A stretch of DNA of 64,000 nucleotides from Hyphomicrobiales bacterium (GCA_900472675.1 UCJA01000014.1:62001-126000); one strand, 5' to 3'. Shown: positions 16,736 to 27,338, counted from the stretch's first letter. The notes: generated by a model from the sequence alone, not told the origin. Program-made: numbers and translations.

Positions 16736-17461
16736 CTACCAGGGCGCTATTGCCTGATCAAAGTAGAAGCCTCCGGTTGGGCCGGAAGGGTCTTGGGTTG
16801 CCAGCCAGACGATGCCAGCTGCCGCCTGCTCCACGGTCCGATACCCTGAATGACCATTGAAATCCGTGGCTGTGTAACCCGGATCAACCCCGTTAACGTG
16901 AATGCCTTCGGCTGCAAGCTCCTTTGAAAATGCGACGGCAACAGCGTTCAGCGCCGTTTTTGAACTCATGTAACCGAGAGCGTTGACTGCTTGGTAGGGG
17001 TGCGACGGATCGGAGACCCAGGTGAGCGATCCCAAGCCGCTGCTGACCATGATAATGCTTGCCTGATCTGACGATTTCAGAAGCGGAAGAAAAGCCTGGG
17101 TCACACGGATCGGGCCGAAGACATTGGTCTCGTAGACAGACCGGATATCATCGACGGACTGTGTGCTGGGGGAGGATGGCTCAGCCCCCAGTATCCCCGC
17201 ATTGTTGATCAAGACATCCAGCTTCCCGTCCTCGAGCTGAACCCGAGCGGCGGCCTCCTGCACGCTCGCATCGCTGTCCACCGCAAGCACAAGCAATCGA
17301 ACGTCATGACCTTCCTTGAGCAGCTGCTCCACTGCAGCCTCGCCACGGGCTTTATCGCGGCTGCCCAGCCAGATGCGATAGCCGAGTCCGCCAAGCTGGC
17401 GGGCAGTCTCGTAGCCGATACTCTTGTTCGCCCCTGTGATGAGGACTGTTCTGGCTGTCAT
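16736..17461 (-). CDS. Short-chain dehydrogenase/reductase
   Basis: 241 aa, classical SDR length. TGANKSIG is the cofactor-binding motif, NNAG the structural motif, and YMSSK the catalytic Tyr-xxx-Lys, with the catalytic Ser in MVSSG. NADP preference is suggested by the Arg in GSRDKARG. Divergent from a LysR regulator 107 bases away, its probable controller. Substrate unknown. Confidence 0.92.
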   Translation of the reverse strand: MTARTVLITGANKSIGYETARQLGGLGYRIWLGSRDKARGEAAVEQLLKEGHDVRLLVLAVDSDASVQEAAARVQLEDGKLDVLINNAGILGAEPSSPSTQSVDDIRSVYETNVFGPIRVTQAFLPLLKSSDQASIIMVSSGLGSLTWVSDPSHPYQAVNALGYMSSKTALNAVAVAFSKELAAEGIHVNGVDPGYTATDFNGHSGYRTVEQAAAGIVWLATQDPSGPTGGFYFDQAIAPW

Positions 17462-17568
17462 GGGAAGCTCCGATACGGTTGGGCAAGGCAGTCTAAAGAC
17501 TGCTCGACGCTTCTAGCTCTGTTCAGGCATCTTTGATAATCGGTGTATTCTCAGATAGGCTGATCGCT

Positions 17569-18477
17569 ATGGCGAACAATGATGATGCAAACCTGTTTGA
17601 CGACCTCGCAATTCTCCTGGCTGTCTGCGAGCTTAAAGGCTTTCGCGCCGCCGCCAAGAGACTGGGTCTTTCACCTTCGACTGTCAGCGATAAAATCGCC
17701 CAACTGGAGAGACAGATCGGGGTGCCGCTTCTCAGGCGCACCACGCGTAGTGTCACACCGACGGAGGCAGGCCGCGTGCTCGTCGACCGGCTGTCTCCGC
17801 TTTTCAGTGAAGCACGCGCCGCGATACAGGATGCGTCGAGTTCGCAGCAGGCTGTCAGAGGACTTCTCAGACTGAATGTGACCGGAGCGGTGATGGCCGA
17901 TATCTTGCCGCCATTGCTCGACAGGTTTCTCGTTCTTAACCCGGACGTTCGTCTGGACATCATGGTGGACGATAGGCTCGTCGACATCACGGCGGCGGGC
18001 TGCGATGCAGGAATCCGATACGGCGAACATCTTGCGCAGGATATGATCGCGGTTCCGATCGGTCCCCGGGTTCAGCGGCTGGCGCTTGCGGCGTCCCCTT
18101 CCTATCTGGAAAGATGCGGCGCTCCCGTGCATCCGCGCGACCTCCTGGTCCACGACTGCATAAGGCTGCGGTTTTCCAGTGGAGCGCTTGTCGACTGGGA
18201 GTTCGAACGAGATGGAGAAACGCTGACAGTCGATCCGAAAGGCCGGCTGATCATCGGTGTCGACGCTGCGCCGGCGGCGGCCGACCTCGCCTGTCAGGGG
18301 CACGGGATCATCGCGACGTTCGAGAACTACATCGCTGCACGTTTCGAGACAGGAGAGCTCGTGCCGGTTCTCAAAGACTGGTGGCTGCAGTTCGAAGGAC
18401 CGTGGCTCTACTTCTCAAGCCGCTTCATGCCTGCTCCCCTGCGCGCCTTTGTGGATTTCATCGCTGTCAATCGGTGA
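17569..18477 (+). CDS. LysR-family regulator divergent from the SDR
   Basis: 302 aa from the ATG at 17569; a TTG at 17533 is the alternative start. HTH with FRAAAKRLGLSPSTVSDKIAQLE, then the LysR effector domain. The divergent arrangement with the SDR is the classic one for LysR regulation of a nearby oxidoreductase. Confidence 0.9.
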   Translation: MANNDDANLFDDLAILLAVCELKGFRAAAKRLGLSPSTVSDKIAQLERQIGVPLLRRTTRSVTPTEAGRVLVDRLSPLFSEARAAIQDASSSQQAVRGLLRLNVTGAVMADILPPLLDRFLVLNPDVRLDIMVDDRLVDITAAGCDAGIRYGEHLAQDMIAVPIGPRVQRLALAASPSYLERCGAPVHPRDLLVHDCIRLRFSSGALVDWEFERDGETLTVDPKGRLIIGVDAAPAAADLACQGHGIIATFENYIAARFETGELVPVLKDWWLQFEGPWLYFSSRFMPAPLRAFVDFIAVNR

Positions 18478-18527
18478 CCTGCTTACCCACGCGCTCTCCC
18501 CACCACACCTCCACGACCAAAGTCTAA

Positions 18528-19757
<1,230 letters not shown>

Positions 19758-19779
19758 TCATTCGTCACCGCCAGCCAGT

Positions 19780-19813
19780 AACCCCGGATCGCAAGGTCCG
19801 GGGTTTTGTTTTT
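19780..19813 (+). terminator. Rho-independent terminator of dctP
   Basis: AACCCCGGA (19780-19788) pairs with TCCGGGGTT (19797-19805), followed by TTGTTTTT. It sits between the convergent dctP and dctM genes. Confidence 0.9.
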
Positions 19814-19857
19814 GCGGGAGGTGCGTGACGGCTTACGCAGTCTCGACAAGGTCCCCG

Positions 19858-21387
19858 TTACGGATTGATCTTGGGCGGCTCACCGAAATTCGGCATGCCG
19901 GGCAGGCCCGGTGCCGGCTGACCGGGCTGTGCAGGCGCGCCGTCCATGGGTGGCAGGCCGAAGTTCGGCATCTGGTTGTTGCCGCCGCCAAGACCATTTC
20001 CGAGCCCGTTGCCGAAGCCCGGCACGTCGATCTTGATGGTGTTCAGGTCCACATCCGGCGCCTTGTCGAGCCAGTAGGTGACGGACTGCGGCCAGAAGAT
20101 GATGATCGCCACCAGGATCAACTGCATGCCGAGCCAGGGGATGGCGCCCAGATAGATGTCGCGCGTCTTGACGCTCTTGGGCGCGATCGAGCGCAGGTAG
20201 AAGAGCGCGAAGCCGAAGGGCGGATGCATGAAGCTCGTCTGCATGTTGACGCAAAGCAGCACGCCGAACCAGATCAGGTCGATGCCGAGCGCACTCGCCA
20301 CCGGCGCCAGCATCGGCAGCACGATGAAGGCGATCTCGAAGAAATCGAGGAAGAAGGCGAGGAAGAAGATGAAGATGTTGACGAAGATCAGGAAGCCGAC
20401 GACGCCGCCCGGCACGTGCTTCAGCAGGTATTCGATCCACAGCCCGCCATCCATGCCCTGAAAAACGAGGCTGAAGCAGGTGGCGCCAACCAGGATGAAG
20501 ACTACCATGGAGGTGATCGTCATTGTCGAGTGCATGCCCTGGCGGATCAGGTCCCAGGTGAGGCGGCGGTGGAGGGCCGCCAGCGCCATGGCGCCGACGA
20601 CGCCCAGCGCGCCGGCTTCCGTCGGGGTGGCAAGACCCATGAAGATGGTGCCGAGCACGAGAAAGATCAGTACGATCGACGGCACCATGCCCCACAGCAC
20701 CCGCATAACCAGGGCCATGTTCATCTCGCCACGCGCCTCGAGCGGCAGCGGCGGTACGTCCTTCGGGCGGACGATGGACAGGAAGAGGATGTAGAGCAGG
20801 AAGATCAGCACCTGCAGGATCGAGGGGCCGATCGCACCGAGATACATGTCGCCGACCGAGCGGCCGAGCTGGTCGGCGAGCACGATGAGCACCAGCGACG
20901 GCGGAATGACCTGGGTGATCGTGCCGGAGGCGGCGATAACGCCGGTCGCCAGGCGCGGGTTGTAGCCGTATTTCAGCATGATCGGCAGGGAGATGACGCC
21001 CATGGTGATGACGGAAGCGGCCACCGTGCCGGTGATGGCGCCCAGGATGGCCCCGACCAGGATGACAGCATAGGCAAGGCCGCCGGGGATGGCGCCGAAG
21101 AGTTTTCCTGTCCCTTCGAGCAGGTCTTCCGCGAGGCCACAGCGCTCAAGAACGGCGCCCATGAAGGTGAAGAAGGGGATGGCCAGCAGCAGGTCGTTCG
21201 ACACGATGCCGAAGATGCGGAACGGCAGCGCCTGCAAGAAGGCGAATTCGAAGTGGCCGGTGGCGATGCCGAGAAGGCCGAAGAACAGGCCGACCGCCGA
21301 CAGCGAGAAGGCAACCGGGAAGCCGTACAGCATGAAGATGATCATGCCGAGGAACATTGCCGGAGGCATGATGCCGTATTCGAACAT
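19858..21387 (-). CDS. TRAP transporter large permease (DctM)
   Basis: 509 aa with about twelve membrane segments, for example LFFGLLGIATGHFEFAFLQA and SVITMGVISLPIMLKYGY. Conserved DctM signatures include AVILVGAILGAITGTVAASVI and VIAASGTITQVIPPSLVLIV. An extra hydrophilic tail of about 40 residues, rich in Pro, Gly and Asn (PNFGLPPMDGAPAQPGQPAP), is added after the last membrane helix. The membrane ion-driven importer of the TRAP system, working with DctQ and the DctP protein encoded opposite. Confidence 0.93.
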   Translation of the reverse strand: MFEYGIMPPAMFLGMIIFMLYGFPVAFSLSAVGLFFGLLGIATGHFEFAFLQALPFRIFGIVSNDLLLAIPFFTFMGAVLERCGLAEDLLEGTGKLFGAIPGGLAYAVILVGAILGAITGTVAASVITMGVISLPIMLKYGYNPRLATGVIAASGTITQVIPPSLVLIVLADQLGRSVGDMYLGAIGPSILQVLIFLLYILFLSIVRPKDVPPLPLEARGEMNMALVMRVLWGMVPSIVLIFLVLGTIFMGLATPTEAGALGVVGAMALAALHRRLTWDLIRQGMHSTMTITSMVVFILVGATCFSLVFQGMDGGLWIEYLLKHVPGGVVGFLIFVNIFIFFLAFFLDFFEIAFIVLPMLAPVASALGIDLIWFGVLLCVNMQTSFMHPPFGFALFYLRSIAPKSVKTRDIYLGAIPWLGMQLILVAIIIFWPQSVTYWLDKAPDVDLNTIKIDVPGFGNGLGNGLGGGNNQMPNFGLPPMDGAPAQPGQPAPGLPGMPNFGEPPKINP

Positions 21388-21417
21388 AAGCGACGATCCC
21401 CCGATGGTCCTGTTTAA

Positions 21418-21957
21418 TTACTGCAGCGGCTTTTCGTAGGCCGTGTCGACCTGAAGGACGCCCATCAGCCCGGCGACCCGCTTGATCAGTTCAGACAGCC
21501 CCTGGAAGGCCAGCAGGATGAAGCCGCTGACGATGATGAGCTTGACCGGCCAGCGGATGAGGCCGCCGGCATTGGACGAGACTTCGCCCTGCAGGAAGGA
21601 TGTCGAGAAGAAGGGCCAGGACAGCCAGGCGAGGTAGAGGCAGGCGGGAATGAGGAAGGCCACGAGGCCGATCGCATCAATCCACAGCCGGGTTCGGTCC
21701 GACACGGCGCCGTAGATCAGGTCGACGCGTACATGTTCGTTAAGCCGCAGCGTGTGGGAGGCGCCCAGCAGGACGATGAAGGCGAACAGGTACCACTGGA
21801 TTTCCAGCCAGCCGTTCGAGCTATAGTTGAAGAGATAGCGGATGCAGGCATTGCCGGCGCTGATCAGGCAGCAGGCAAGTACAAGATAACCGGCGAATTT
21901 TCCCAAAATTTCACTGATGCGGTCGATAAGACCGCTCAACTTCAACAGACCTGCCAT
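21418..21957 (-). CDS. TRAP transporter small permease (DctQ)
   Basis: 179 aa from the ATG at 21957; a GTG at 21993 also has a ribosome-binding site and gives 191 aa. Four membrane segments and the WLEIQWYLFAFIVLLGASHTL motif are typical of DctQ in the mannitol/chloroaromatic TRAP group. Precedes dctM by 30 bases on the same strand, so the two are co-transcribed. Confidence 0.9.
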   Translation of the reverse strand: MAGLLKLSGLIDRISEILGKFAGYLVLACCLISAGNACIRYLFNYSSNGWLEIQWYLFAFIVLLGASHTLRLNEHVRVDLIYGAVSDRTRLWIDAIGLVAFLIPACLYLAWLSWPFFSTSFLQGEVSSNAGGLIRWPVKLIIVSGFILLAFQGLSELIKRVAGLMGVLQVDTAYEKPLQ

Positions 21958-22291
21958 CAGTCCCCCGCGCCGAACAGGTCCCGTTTCTCCCACCCGTCCT
22001 TCTCGGGATGTAACTCAGCAGTCCGCGAAAGAAAAGTCCATAAGCAATTGGGAGGTATCGCCGTCCCGTCCGCCGTTTACGGTCTCCGGCGTGCAGAGAG
22101 CTTCGCGGCACCTTGCTTGACCTGAGGCAAAGCTGCGCCATTGCGCTTTGGCGAAATTTATGTCAGCCCTGAGCGCAATCTTTGGTGCAAGCGCAGAGGA
22201 TTCTCCAGCCGGATCAATGACGGCCGGAGCGAGGGATATGCGACCGAGCGCCCTGATCAGGCGATGCCAGACTTGAGTGAGGAGACGGAAT
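21958..22291. other. Divergent intergenic region between dctQ and cox subunit IV
   Basis: About 334 bases that should hold the dctQM promoter (minus) and the promoter of the oxidase subunit (plus). No convincing gene, operator or repeat was found. Confidence 0.4.
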
Positions 22292-22513
22292 ATGGACAAC
22301 CACAGCGGACCGGTCGAAACGGGTGCTCCGATGGACTATGCGGAGCATGAAAAGACCTACGAGAAGTTTCTAGCAGCGGCGAAGTGGGGATCGATCCACC
22401 TCGTGGCACTGCTGATCGCCATGGCCGCCGGCTTCTTCGGCGGCGTCGGGCTGTTTGGCGGATTGGTGGTCTTCCTGGTGCTGGCAGTCGCCGGCGTGTT
22501 CCTGCTGCGCTAA
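22292..22513 (+). CDS. aa3-type cytochrome c oxidase subunit IV
   Basis: 73 aa. The hydrophilic start contains MDYAEHEKTYEKFLAAAKWG, the hallmark of the small alphaproteobacterial subunit IV (COX4_pro_2), followed by one or two hydrophobic stretches to the C-terminus. It is an accessory subunit of the aa3 terminal oxidase in the inner membrane. The catalytic subunits are not nearby, which is usual for this orphan subunit gene. ATG 22292 follows GAGGAG. Confidence 0.9.
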   Translation: MDNHSGPVETGAPMDYAEHEKTYEKFLAAAKWGSIHLVALLIAMAAGFFGGVGLFGGLVVFLVLAVAGVFLLR

Positions 22514-22606
22514 AGCCTGCCATGGCCATGGCAGGTGTGCCTGTCCTGTCGGCCGCAGTCGCCTCTGCCTGGATCGTGCGATACACTATCGGCAAGGAGT
22601 TTATCG

Positions 22607-22873
22607 ATGGCAGACATCACGATTACCCTTCCGGATCCGATCGCAGCCTGGATCGACAAACAGGTTCGTCAGCATGGCTATTCCAGCCATGGTGATTATC
22701 TTGCTGACCTTGTCATGCAGGAACGAGTTCGCTTGGGTGAAGAGCTCTCCCTGCACGAAGTGAGGGATGTGATCAGGGTGTCGCGCGCAAGCGGTCTCGG
22801 CACCAGGAGCGTGGACGAGCTGTTTGCGGAAGCGGAGGGGCGTGCGGAGACCCGAGCGGCCAAGCTTGGCTAG
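22607..22873 (+). CDS. ParD-family antitoxin
   Basis: 88 aa. The first 20 residues form a ribbon (ITITLPDPIAAWIDKQV), followed by a helix with YSSHGDYLADLV, the ribbon-helix-helix fold of ParD/CopG antitoxins. It precedes a ParE toxin with an 8-base overlap. ATG 22607 follows AAGGAG. Confidence 0.88.
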   Translation: MADITITLPDPIAAWIDKQVRQHGYSSHGDYLADLVMQERVRLGEELSLHEVRDVIRVSRASGLGTRSVDELFAEAEGRAETRAAKLG

Positions 22874-23162
22874 CTACCGTCTGACACCGCGGGCAGAACG
22901 GCAGCTTGTCGAAATCTTCCGGTATGGGATCGACAACTTCGGCTTGGAATCTGCTCGGCAGTATGCGTCGAGCCTTGAGCACTGTTTCCAATTGCTGGTG
23001 AAAAGCCCGCAGATGGGGAGGCCGGCGCCTGACTTCGGCGAGGGCGTGCGGCGACACACGCATCAGCGGCACATCATCCTTTACGAAATCCGGGACGAAG
23101 CCATCGTGATCCTTGCCCTTCTTCACGTTCGTAGCCTGGCACGACTGCTCAAGCCGCGATAA
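22866..23162 (+). CDS. ParE-family toxin
   Basis: 98 aa if translation begins at the TTG at 22866, overlapping the antitoxin stop by 8 bases; the reading frame continues upstream but a start there would add an unrelated basic leader. YRLTPRAERQLVEIFRYGIDNFG, then GRPAPDFGEGVRRHTHQRHIILYE, matches the RelE/ParE fold. ParE toxins poison DNA gyrase. Confidence 0.87.
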   Translation: MASYRLTPRAERQLVEIFRYGIDNFGLESARQYASSLEHCFQLLVKSPQMGRPAPDFGEGVRRHTHQRHIILYEIRDEAIVILALLHVRSLARLLKPR

Positions 23163-23176
23163 CGGTCACATCATCC

Positions 23177-24139
23177 ATGACCATACCGACAACCCATCCC
23201 TTCGATTTCGACCCCACCTGCGGGATGACGCTGGAACAGTTGCAGCGCGTCGAACCGCCAGAGGCGCCGGAGGGGTTCGATCAGATGTGGCGTGAGCGCT
23301 ACGCTCTTGCGCTCACGGTCGATCCGCAGCCGTTGCTGACGCCGAGCCAAGCGACCCATAAGCAGTGGCAGGTGTACGACCTGACCTACCGGTCGAGCGG
23401 CAATTTCCAGATCGGAGGCTGGCTGGCTTTACCCAAGCGTGGGGAGTTGACGCGCGGTCTCGTCGTCGGGCACGGCTACGGCGGGCGCGACGCACCCAAC
23501 TTCGATCTCCCGGTCGAGAACGCAGCCGTGCTGTTTCCCTGCTTTCGGGGCCTGTCGCGCAGCGCGCACCCAAGAATCTCGTCCGATCCGGCTTTTCACG
23601 TGCTGCACGATATCGACAAGCCGGAGCGCTACATTATCGGCGGTTGCGTCGAGGACCTGTGGATTGCTGTAACGGTGCTGTCGCTGCTCTATCCGCGCAT
23701 TGCCGGCCGGATCGGCTACAGCGGGGTCAGCTTCGGCGGCGGCATCGGCGGGCTTGCCATTCCATTTGATCCGCGCATCGACCGAGGCCATCTTTCGCTG
23801 CCCACCTTCGGGCACCAGGCGCTGCGGCTGACATTGCCGAGCGTCGGCAGTGCCGCCGCCGTGCAGCGTTATCAGGCTCAATACGGCAATGCGCTTCCGG
23901 CGCTGCGCCTGCACGATGCTGCCGTTGCGGCGAGCCGCATTCGCGTGCCGATGATCTCGAGCGTCGCGATGTTTGATCCGGCCGTGGCGCCGCCCTGCCA
24001 GTTCGCCATCGCCAATGCCATGCCCTCACAATTTAACGAAAATTTCATCCTCGACGCCGGCCATTTCGATTATCGTGGCAGCGCATCGCAAAATATTCTT
24101 CTCAACAAAAAGCTCCGTCAGTTTTTCAAGGCACCATGA
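23177..24139 (+). CDS. Acetylxylan esterase/cephalosporin-C deacetylase family
   Basis: 320 aa, the length of the AXE1/CAH family. The alpha/beta-hydrolase core shows VVGHGYGGRDAP (oxyanion region), the nucleophile motif GYSGVSFGGG, an acid in AMFDPAV and the catalytic His in DAGHFDY. These enzymes remove acetyl groups from sugars or related compounds. No signal peptide, so the substrate is probably imported or intracellular. It is coupled by ATGA overlap to another esterase and follows the ParDE pair by 14 bases. Confidence 0.87.
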   Translation: MTIPTTHPFDFDPTCGMTLEQLQRVEPPEAPEGFDQMWRERYALALTVDPQPLLTPSQATHKQWQVYDLTYRSSGNFQIGGWLALPKRGELTRGLVVGHGYGGRDAPNFDLPVENAAVLFPCFRGLSRSAHPRISSDPAFHVLHDIDKPERYIIGGCVEDLWIAVTVLSLLYPRIAGRIGYSGVSFGGGIGGLAIPFDPRIDRGHLSLPTFGHQALRLTLPSVGSAAAVQRYQAQYGNALPALRLHDAAVAASRIRVPMISSVAMFDPAVAPPCQFAIANAMPSQFNENFILDAGHFDYRGSASQNILLNKKLRQFFKAP

Positions 24140-24864
24140 ACCGCGAATATCATCGCTGGTACAGCCCAAGGCTTCATCGCGAAATGGAGCTTCTCGTGTT
24201 CGGACATTCGGGCGCCAAGGTCCTGATGTTTCCGACGCGGGACGGGCGTTTCTTTGAATATGAGCAGCTCGGCGTCGTGGCGAGCCTGCGGGACAAGATC
24301 GAGGCCGGCCATCTGCAGCTGTTCTGCGTCGAGGGGCTGGCCAGCGAAAGCTTCTACGGTTTCTGGCGTCATCCGGCCGACCGAATTGCGCGGCATGCGG
24401 CCTTCGAGGACTATATCCTCAACGAAGTGCTGCCGATGATGGCGCAGAAGAACGGCCACGACTGCACGATCGCGCAAGGCTGTAGTCTGGGGGCCTTCCA
24501 GGCGGCCAGTCTTGCCTTCCGCCATCCGCACCTGTTCCGCAAGCTCGTGGCATTTTCGGGCCGCTACGACCTGACGCTTCCTGTCGAATCCTTCGGTGAT
24601 CTGTTCGGCGGGTATTATGACGAGAACATCTATTTCCGCACGCCGTCGCATTTCCTGCCAGGCCTGCAGGACGACTGGCGTCTCGACCGGATGCGGCACA
24701 TGGAGATCGTGCTGACGATCGGCGACGAAGATCCTTTCCTCGACAACAATCGCCACCTGAGCAGCCTCCTGTCGGGCAAGGGCGTGAACCACCAGTTGCA
24801 CCTGTGGCAGGGACGAGCGCACCGGGCGGGCGCCTGGCGACGGATGGCGGCGCTTTATATCTGA
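24136..24864 (+). CDS. Esterase, esterase D-like (COG4947)
   Basis: 242 aa alpha/beta hydrolase: IAQGCSLGAFQAASLAF holds the nucleophile Ser, VLTIGDEDPFLDNN the acid and LWQGRAHRAGAWRR the His. The start overlaps the upstream deacetylase by 4 bases, and both likely act on related substrates. Its last 10 bases overlap a convergent FAD oxidoreductase gene. Confidence 0.85.
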   Translation: MNREYHRWYSPRLHREMELLVFGHSGAKVLMFPTRDGRFFEYEQLGVVASLRDKIEAGHLQLFCVEGLASESFYGFWRHPADRIARHAAFEDYILNEVLPMMAQKNGHDCTIAQGCSLGAFQAASLAFRHPHLFRKLVAFSGRYDLTLPVESFGDLFGGYYDENIYFRTPSHFLPGLQDDWRLDRMRHMEIVLTIGDEDPFLDNNRHLSSLLSGKGVNHQLHLWQGRAHRAGAWRRMAALYI

Positions 24865-25955
24865 GCAGCTTGCGGCGACGCAGGAGCGGCAGCCGCAAAG
24901 CGCGACAGCCGGTAGGGGGCCAGCAGCGGCTCGGATGTTCCGTCGAGGATCTCGTTTGCCGCGAACAGCCCGATTGCGGGCGCAAGGGTAATGCCGGAGT
25001 GGGTGACGGCGAGGTACAGGCTATCCATGCCATCGACCGTGCCGATGATCGGGAAGCCGTCGCGCGGGGTTGGCCGGTGGCCGATGGTCAAGAATTCCAT
25101 CTCCAGCGCCTCACCGCCCTTGAGCGATTGCTGCAGCTTGCCGAACAGCTCTGTCGCTGCAGCCTGCGGATCGGCGCCGGGATCCATGCCGCCGAAATCC
25201 GAGCCGCCGACCAGCCTGCCTTCCGAAGTCTGGCGCAGGTGCAGTCCGGGGGCGAGCACCAGCCCGTTCAGCATGGGCGGCACCGGTCGGGAGTGCACGA
25301 GCAGGCCGGGCGGAGTTTCCACGGGAACCTCGATGTCAAGGGTTGCTGCGAGCGCGGCGGTTTCGGCGCCGGCGGCAAGCACCGCGTGATCCGCCTCCAG
25401 CATCTCTCCGTCTGCCAGAAGGACGTCCATGCCCGCCTGCCGGTTGCGCAGGCCTGTGACGTGCAGGCCCTCGACCAGTTCCATGCCCTTTTGGCGGGCG
25501 TCGGCAATCAGCGTGTTAGTCGCCGCGAGCGGTTCGGCAACGCCTTCCTCGCGCACCTGCAGGGCGAAGGGCGGGATTTCTGCAAGCGCCGGTTCCAGCC
25601 TTGCGATCTCGTCGGCCTCGATGCGGCGGACGTCATAGCCCCAGCCGGCGTGCTGGGCTGCGTAGTCGAGCATCTCCTGATCGGGAAGGTCCCAGCCGAT
25701 GCTGCCCTGCCAGGAGAGCGGAAGGCCGGAGACCTCCCGCGAGAGCCGGGTCCACTCCCGCATGGCGCGGATGCGCAGCTTGAAATAGTCGGGCGGGTTG
25801 CCCCAGGTGGCGTTGATCCAGGCAAAGGAATTGGGGGTGGCGACGCCGCCGGGTCTGTCGCTCACAAGGCATACGCGGGCGCCGGCTGCAGTGAGATGCC
25901 AGGCGATGGAGGCGCCGATAATGCCGCCGCCGATAACCGTGACCTGCTTGACCAT
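24855..25955 (-). CDS. FAD-dependent amino-acid oxidoreductase (DAO family)
   Basis: 366 aa from the ATG at 25955, preceded by GGGAGA. The dinucleotide-binding motif QVTVIGGGIIGASIAWHLTAAG opens the protein. Mid-protein loops EEGVAEPLAATNTLI and C-terminal HRPTPRDGFPIIG and VTHSGITLAPAIG are standard for glycine oxidase/D-amino-acid dehydrogenase relatives. Substrate unknown. Tail-to-tail overlap of 10 bases with the esterase gene. Confidence 0.88.
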   Translation of the reverse strand: MVKQVTVIGGGIIGASIAWHLTAAGARVCLVSDRPGGVATPNSFAWINATWGNPPDYFKLRIRAMREWTRLSREVSGLPLSWQGSIGWDLPDQEMLDYAAQHAGWGYDVRRIEADEIARLEPALAEIPPFALQVREEGVAEPLAATNTLIADARQKGMELVEGLHVTGLRNRQAGMDVLLADGEMLEADHAVLAAGAETAALAATLDIEVPVETPPGLLVHSRPVPPMLNGLVLAPGLHLRQTSEGRLVGGSDFGGMDPGADPQAAATELFGKLQQSLKGGEALEMEFLTIGHRPTPRDGFPIIGTVDGMDSLYLAVTHSGITLAPAIGLFAANEILDGTSEPLLAPYRLSRFAAAAPASPQAAQI

Positions 25956-26078
25956 TCGCCCCGTCTCCCTGTGTCTCACCGAGCCTGGCCGCATCACGCG
26001 AATGCGTCGCCGGGTGGCGCCGAAGGCAGGGCGTCGATGGAAAGCCCCGCGCCGCGATGGGCGCAAGGCATGCCTGGC

Positions 26079-26966
26079 TCAGGCGTTGCCGCGGGTTCTC
26101 GTCGCGCCGTCCTGGGCCGGCTTGTACTTCGGATCGAGGCGGACGGCATGCGAGAAGGAGCGGTAGGCGCGGGCGCGGTCGCCGCGCGCTTCGTAGACCA
26201 GCGCCTGGTTCGTCCAGGATTCAGCCAGCTTGTCGTTCAACTCGATGGCGTGGTTGATGTCGGCAAAGGCGTTGTCCAGGTCGTTCATGGCGAGATAGGA
26301 GACGCCACGGCCGCTGTAGGGTTCCGCCGAATTCGGAGCGAGCGAGATGGCCTTGGAGAAGTCGTCGATCGCTTTGCCGTGGTCGCCGCGGGCCTGGTAG
26401 ATCAGGCCGCGGTTGTGCCAGGCGCGACCGTCGGTCGTTCCAAGGTCGATGGCGCGGCTGAAATCACTGAAGGCTTCGTTGAGCCGGCCAGCCTGGCGGT
26501 AGATGTTGCCGCGGCCGATATAGGCCACGTCATAATTGGCATTGATCTGGAGCGCGCGGTTGTAGTCGTTGGCCGCTTCGACCGGCTTGCCCATGTTGCG
26601 ATAGACGAGGGCGCGGTTGGCATAGGCCTGGTAGAACTGCGGATTGATCTGGATGGCGCGGCTGAAGTCGTCCAGGGCGCGGCGGAAATCGCCGGCGCGG
26701 CCATAGGCGGTGCCACGGTTGTTGTAGCCTTCCGGGTCCTGCGGATTCGTCTGGATGACGCTCGACAGGGACGCGATGTTTTCCTGGCTGCCCTGTGCCC
26801 GATCCACGGTGATCATGTCGTTGGTCGTCGTGGTGGTGGAGCAGCCGGCAAGCGCGACAAGGCCGGTCAGCGCGAAGGGAAGGAAGGCTTTTCCAACGAA
26901 GCGGGACACCATCGGGACGTGGCCGGAGATCGGGTGTCCATCTTTCAGAACGGCAGTCTTGGCGGC
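26079..26966 (-). CDS. TPR-repeat lipoprotein
   Basis: About 295 aa. The signal peptide ends at a lipobox, VALAGCSTT, so the protein is lipid-anchored in the cell envelope. At least five 34-residue TPR motifs follow, for example YNNRGTAYGRAGDFRRALDDFSRAIQINP and its neighbours. The exact start is uncertain: ATGs at 26978, 26966 and 26912 all fit, and the latter gives the most compact signal peptide. TPR lipoproteins act as adapters; no partner can be named here. Confidence 0.88.
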   Translation of the reverse strand, partial: AAKTAVLKDGHPISGHVPMVSRFVGKAFLPFALTGLVALAGCSTTTTTNDMITVDRAQGSQENIASLSSVIQTNPQDPEGYNNRGTAYGRAGDFRRALDDFSRAIQINPQFYQAYANRALVYRNMGKPVEAANDYNRALQINANYDVAYIGRGNIYRQAGRLNEAFSDFSRAIDLGTTDGRAWHNRGLIYQARGDHGKAIDDFSKAISLAPNSAEPYSGRGVSYLAMNDLDNAFADINHAIELNDKLAESWTNQALVYEARGDRARAYRSFSHAVRLDPKYKPAQDGATRTRGNA

Positions 26967-27022
26967 CATCAGGCGCATTTCCTCGTGTGGAGCAGGGGGA
27001 TTGTTCGTGGTCGAATCACATC

Positions 27023-27054
27023 AAAAAGGCGGCGGCGCCCATGTCGCCCCCGCC
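27023..27054 (-). terminator. Probable terminator of rpsU
   Basis: On the minus strand a G/C-rich imperfect hairpin (27054-27028, GGCG...CGCC arms) is followed by TTTTT (27027-27023). It starts about 35 bases after the rpsU stop. Confidence 0.6.
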
Positions 27055-27089
27055 TGATAATCACAGGAAAACGTCGAAAAAACGGCTGA

Positions 27090-27338
27090 TCAGCGGGCGC
27101 CTGCTGCCGGCCGTGCAGGACGCGGCGTCGCAGGGAGCAGGCCTTCGCGCTGCATGCGCTTGCGGGCCAGCTTGCGGACGCGACGAACAGCTTCTGCCTT
27201 TTCGCGAACGCGCTTCTCAGAAGGCTTTTCGTAGTAGTCGTGCATCTTCATTTCCCGGAAGATGCCTTCGCGCTGCATCTTCTTCTTGAGAGCGCGGAGA
27301 GCCTGATCGACGTTATTTTCGCGGACAAGTACCTGCAC
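27090..27338 (-). CDS. rpsU: 30S ribosomal protein S21
   Basis: 82 aa starting with GTG at 27338: [20 protein letters not shown], then [19 protein letters not shown] and the basic helix [15 protein letters not shown]. It binds near the anti-Shine-Dalgarno end of 16S rRNA. No in-frame ATG fits the family start. A Pro/Ala-rich C-terminal tail ([12 protein letters not shown]) follows the conserved part. Single-gene transcript with its own terminator. Confidence 0.95.
   Translation of the reverse strand: MQVLVRENNVDQALRALKKKMQREGIFREMKMHDYYEKPSEKRVREKAEAVRRVRKLARKRMQREGLLPATPRPARPAAGAR

Noticed and set aside
19825..21417. 530-codon plus-strand frame opposite dctM
   Set aside because: Very Asp/His/Gln-rich and antisense to a membrane permease with clear family motifs.
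24804..27089. 761-codon plus-strand frame over the FAD enzyme and TPR lipoprotein
   Set aside because: Both minus-strand genes are supported by motifs; the plus-strand frame runs through two genes without a domain.
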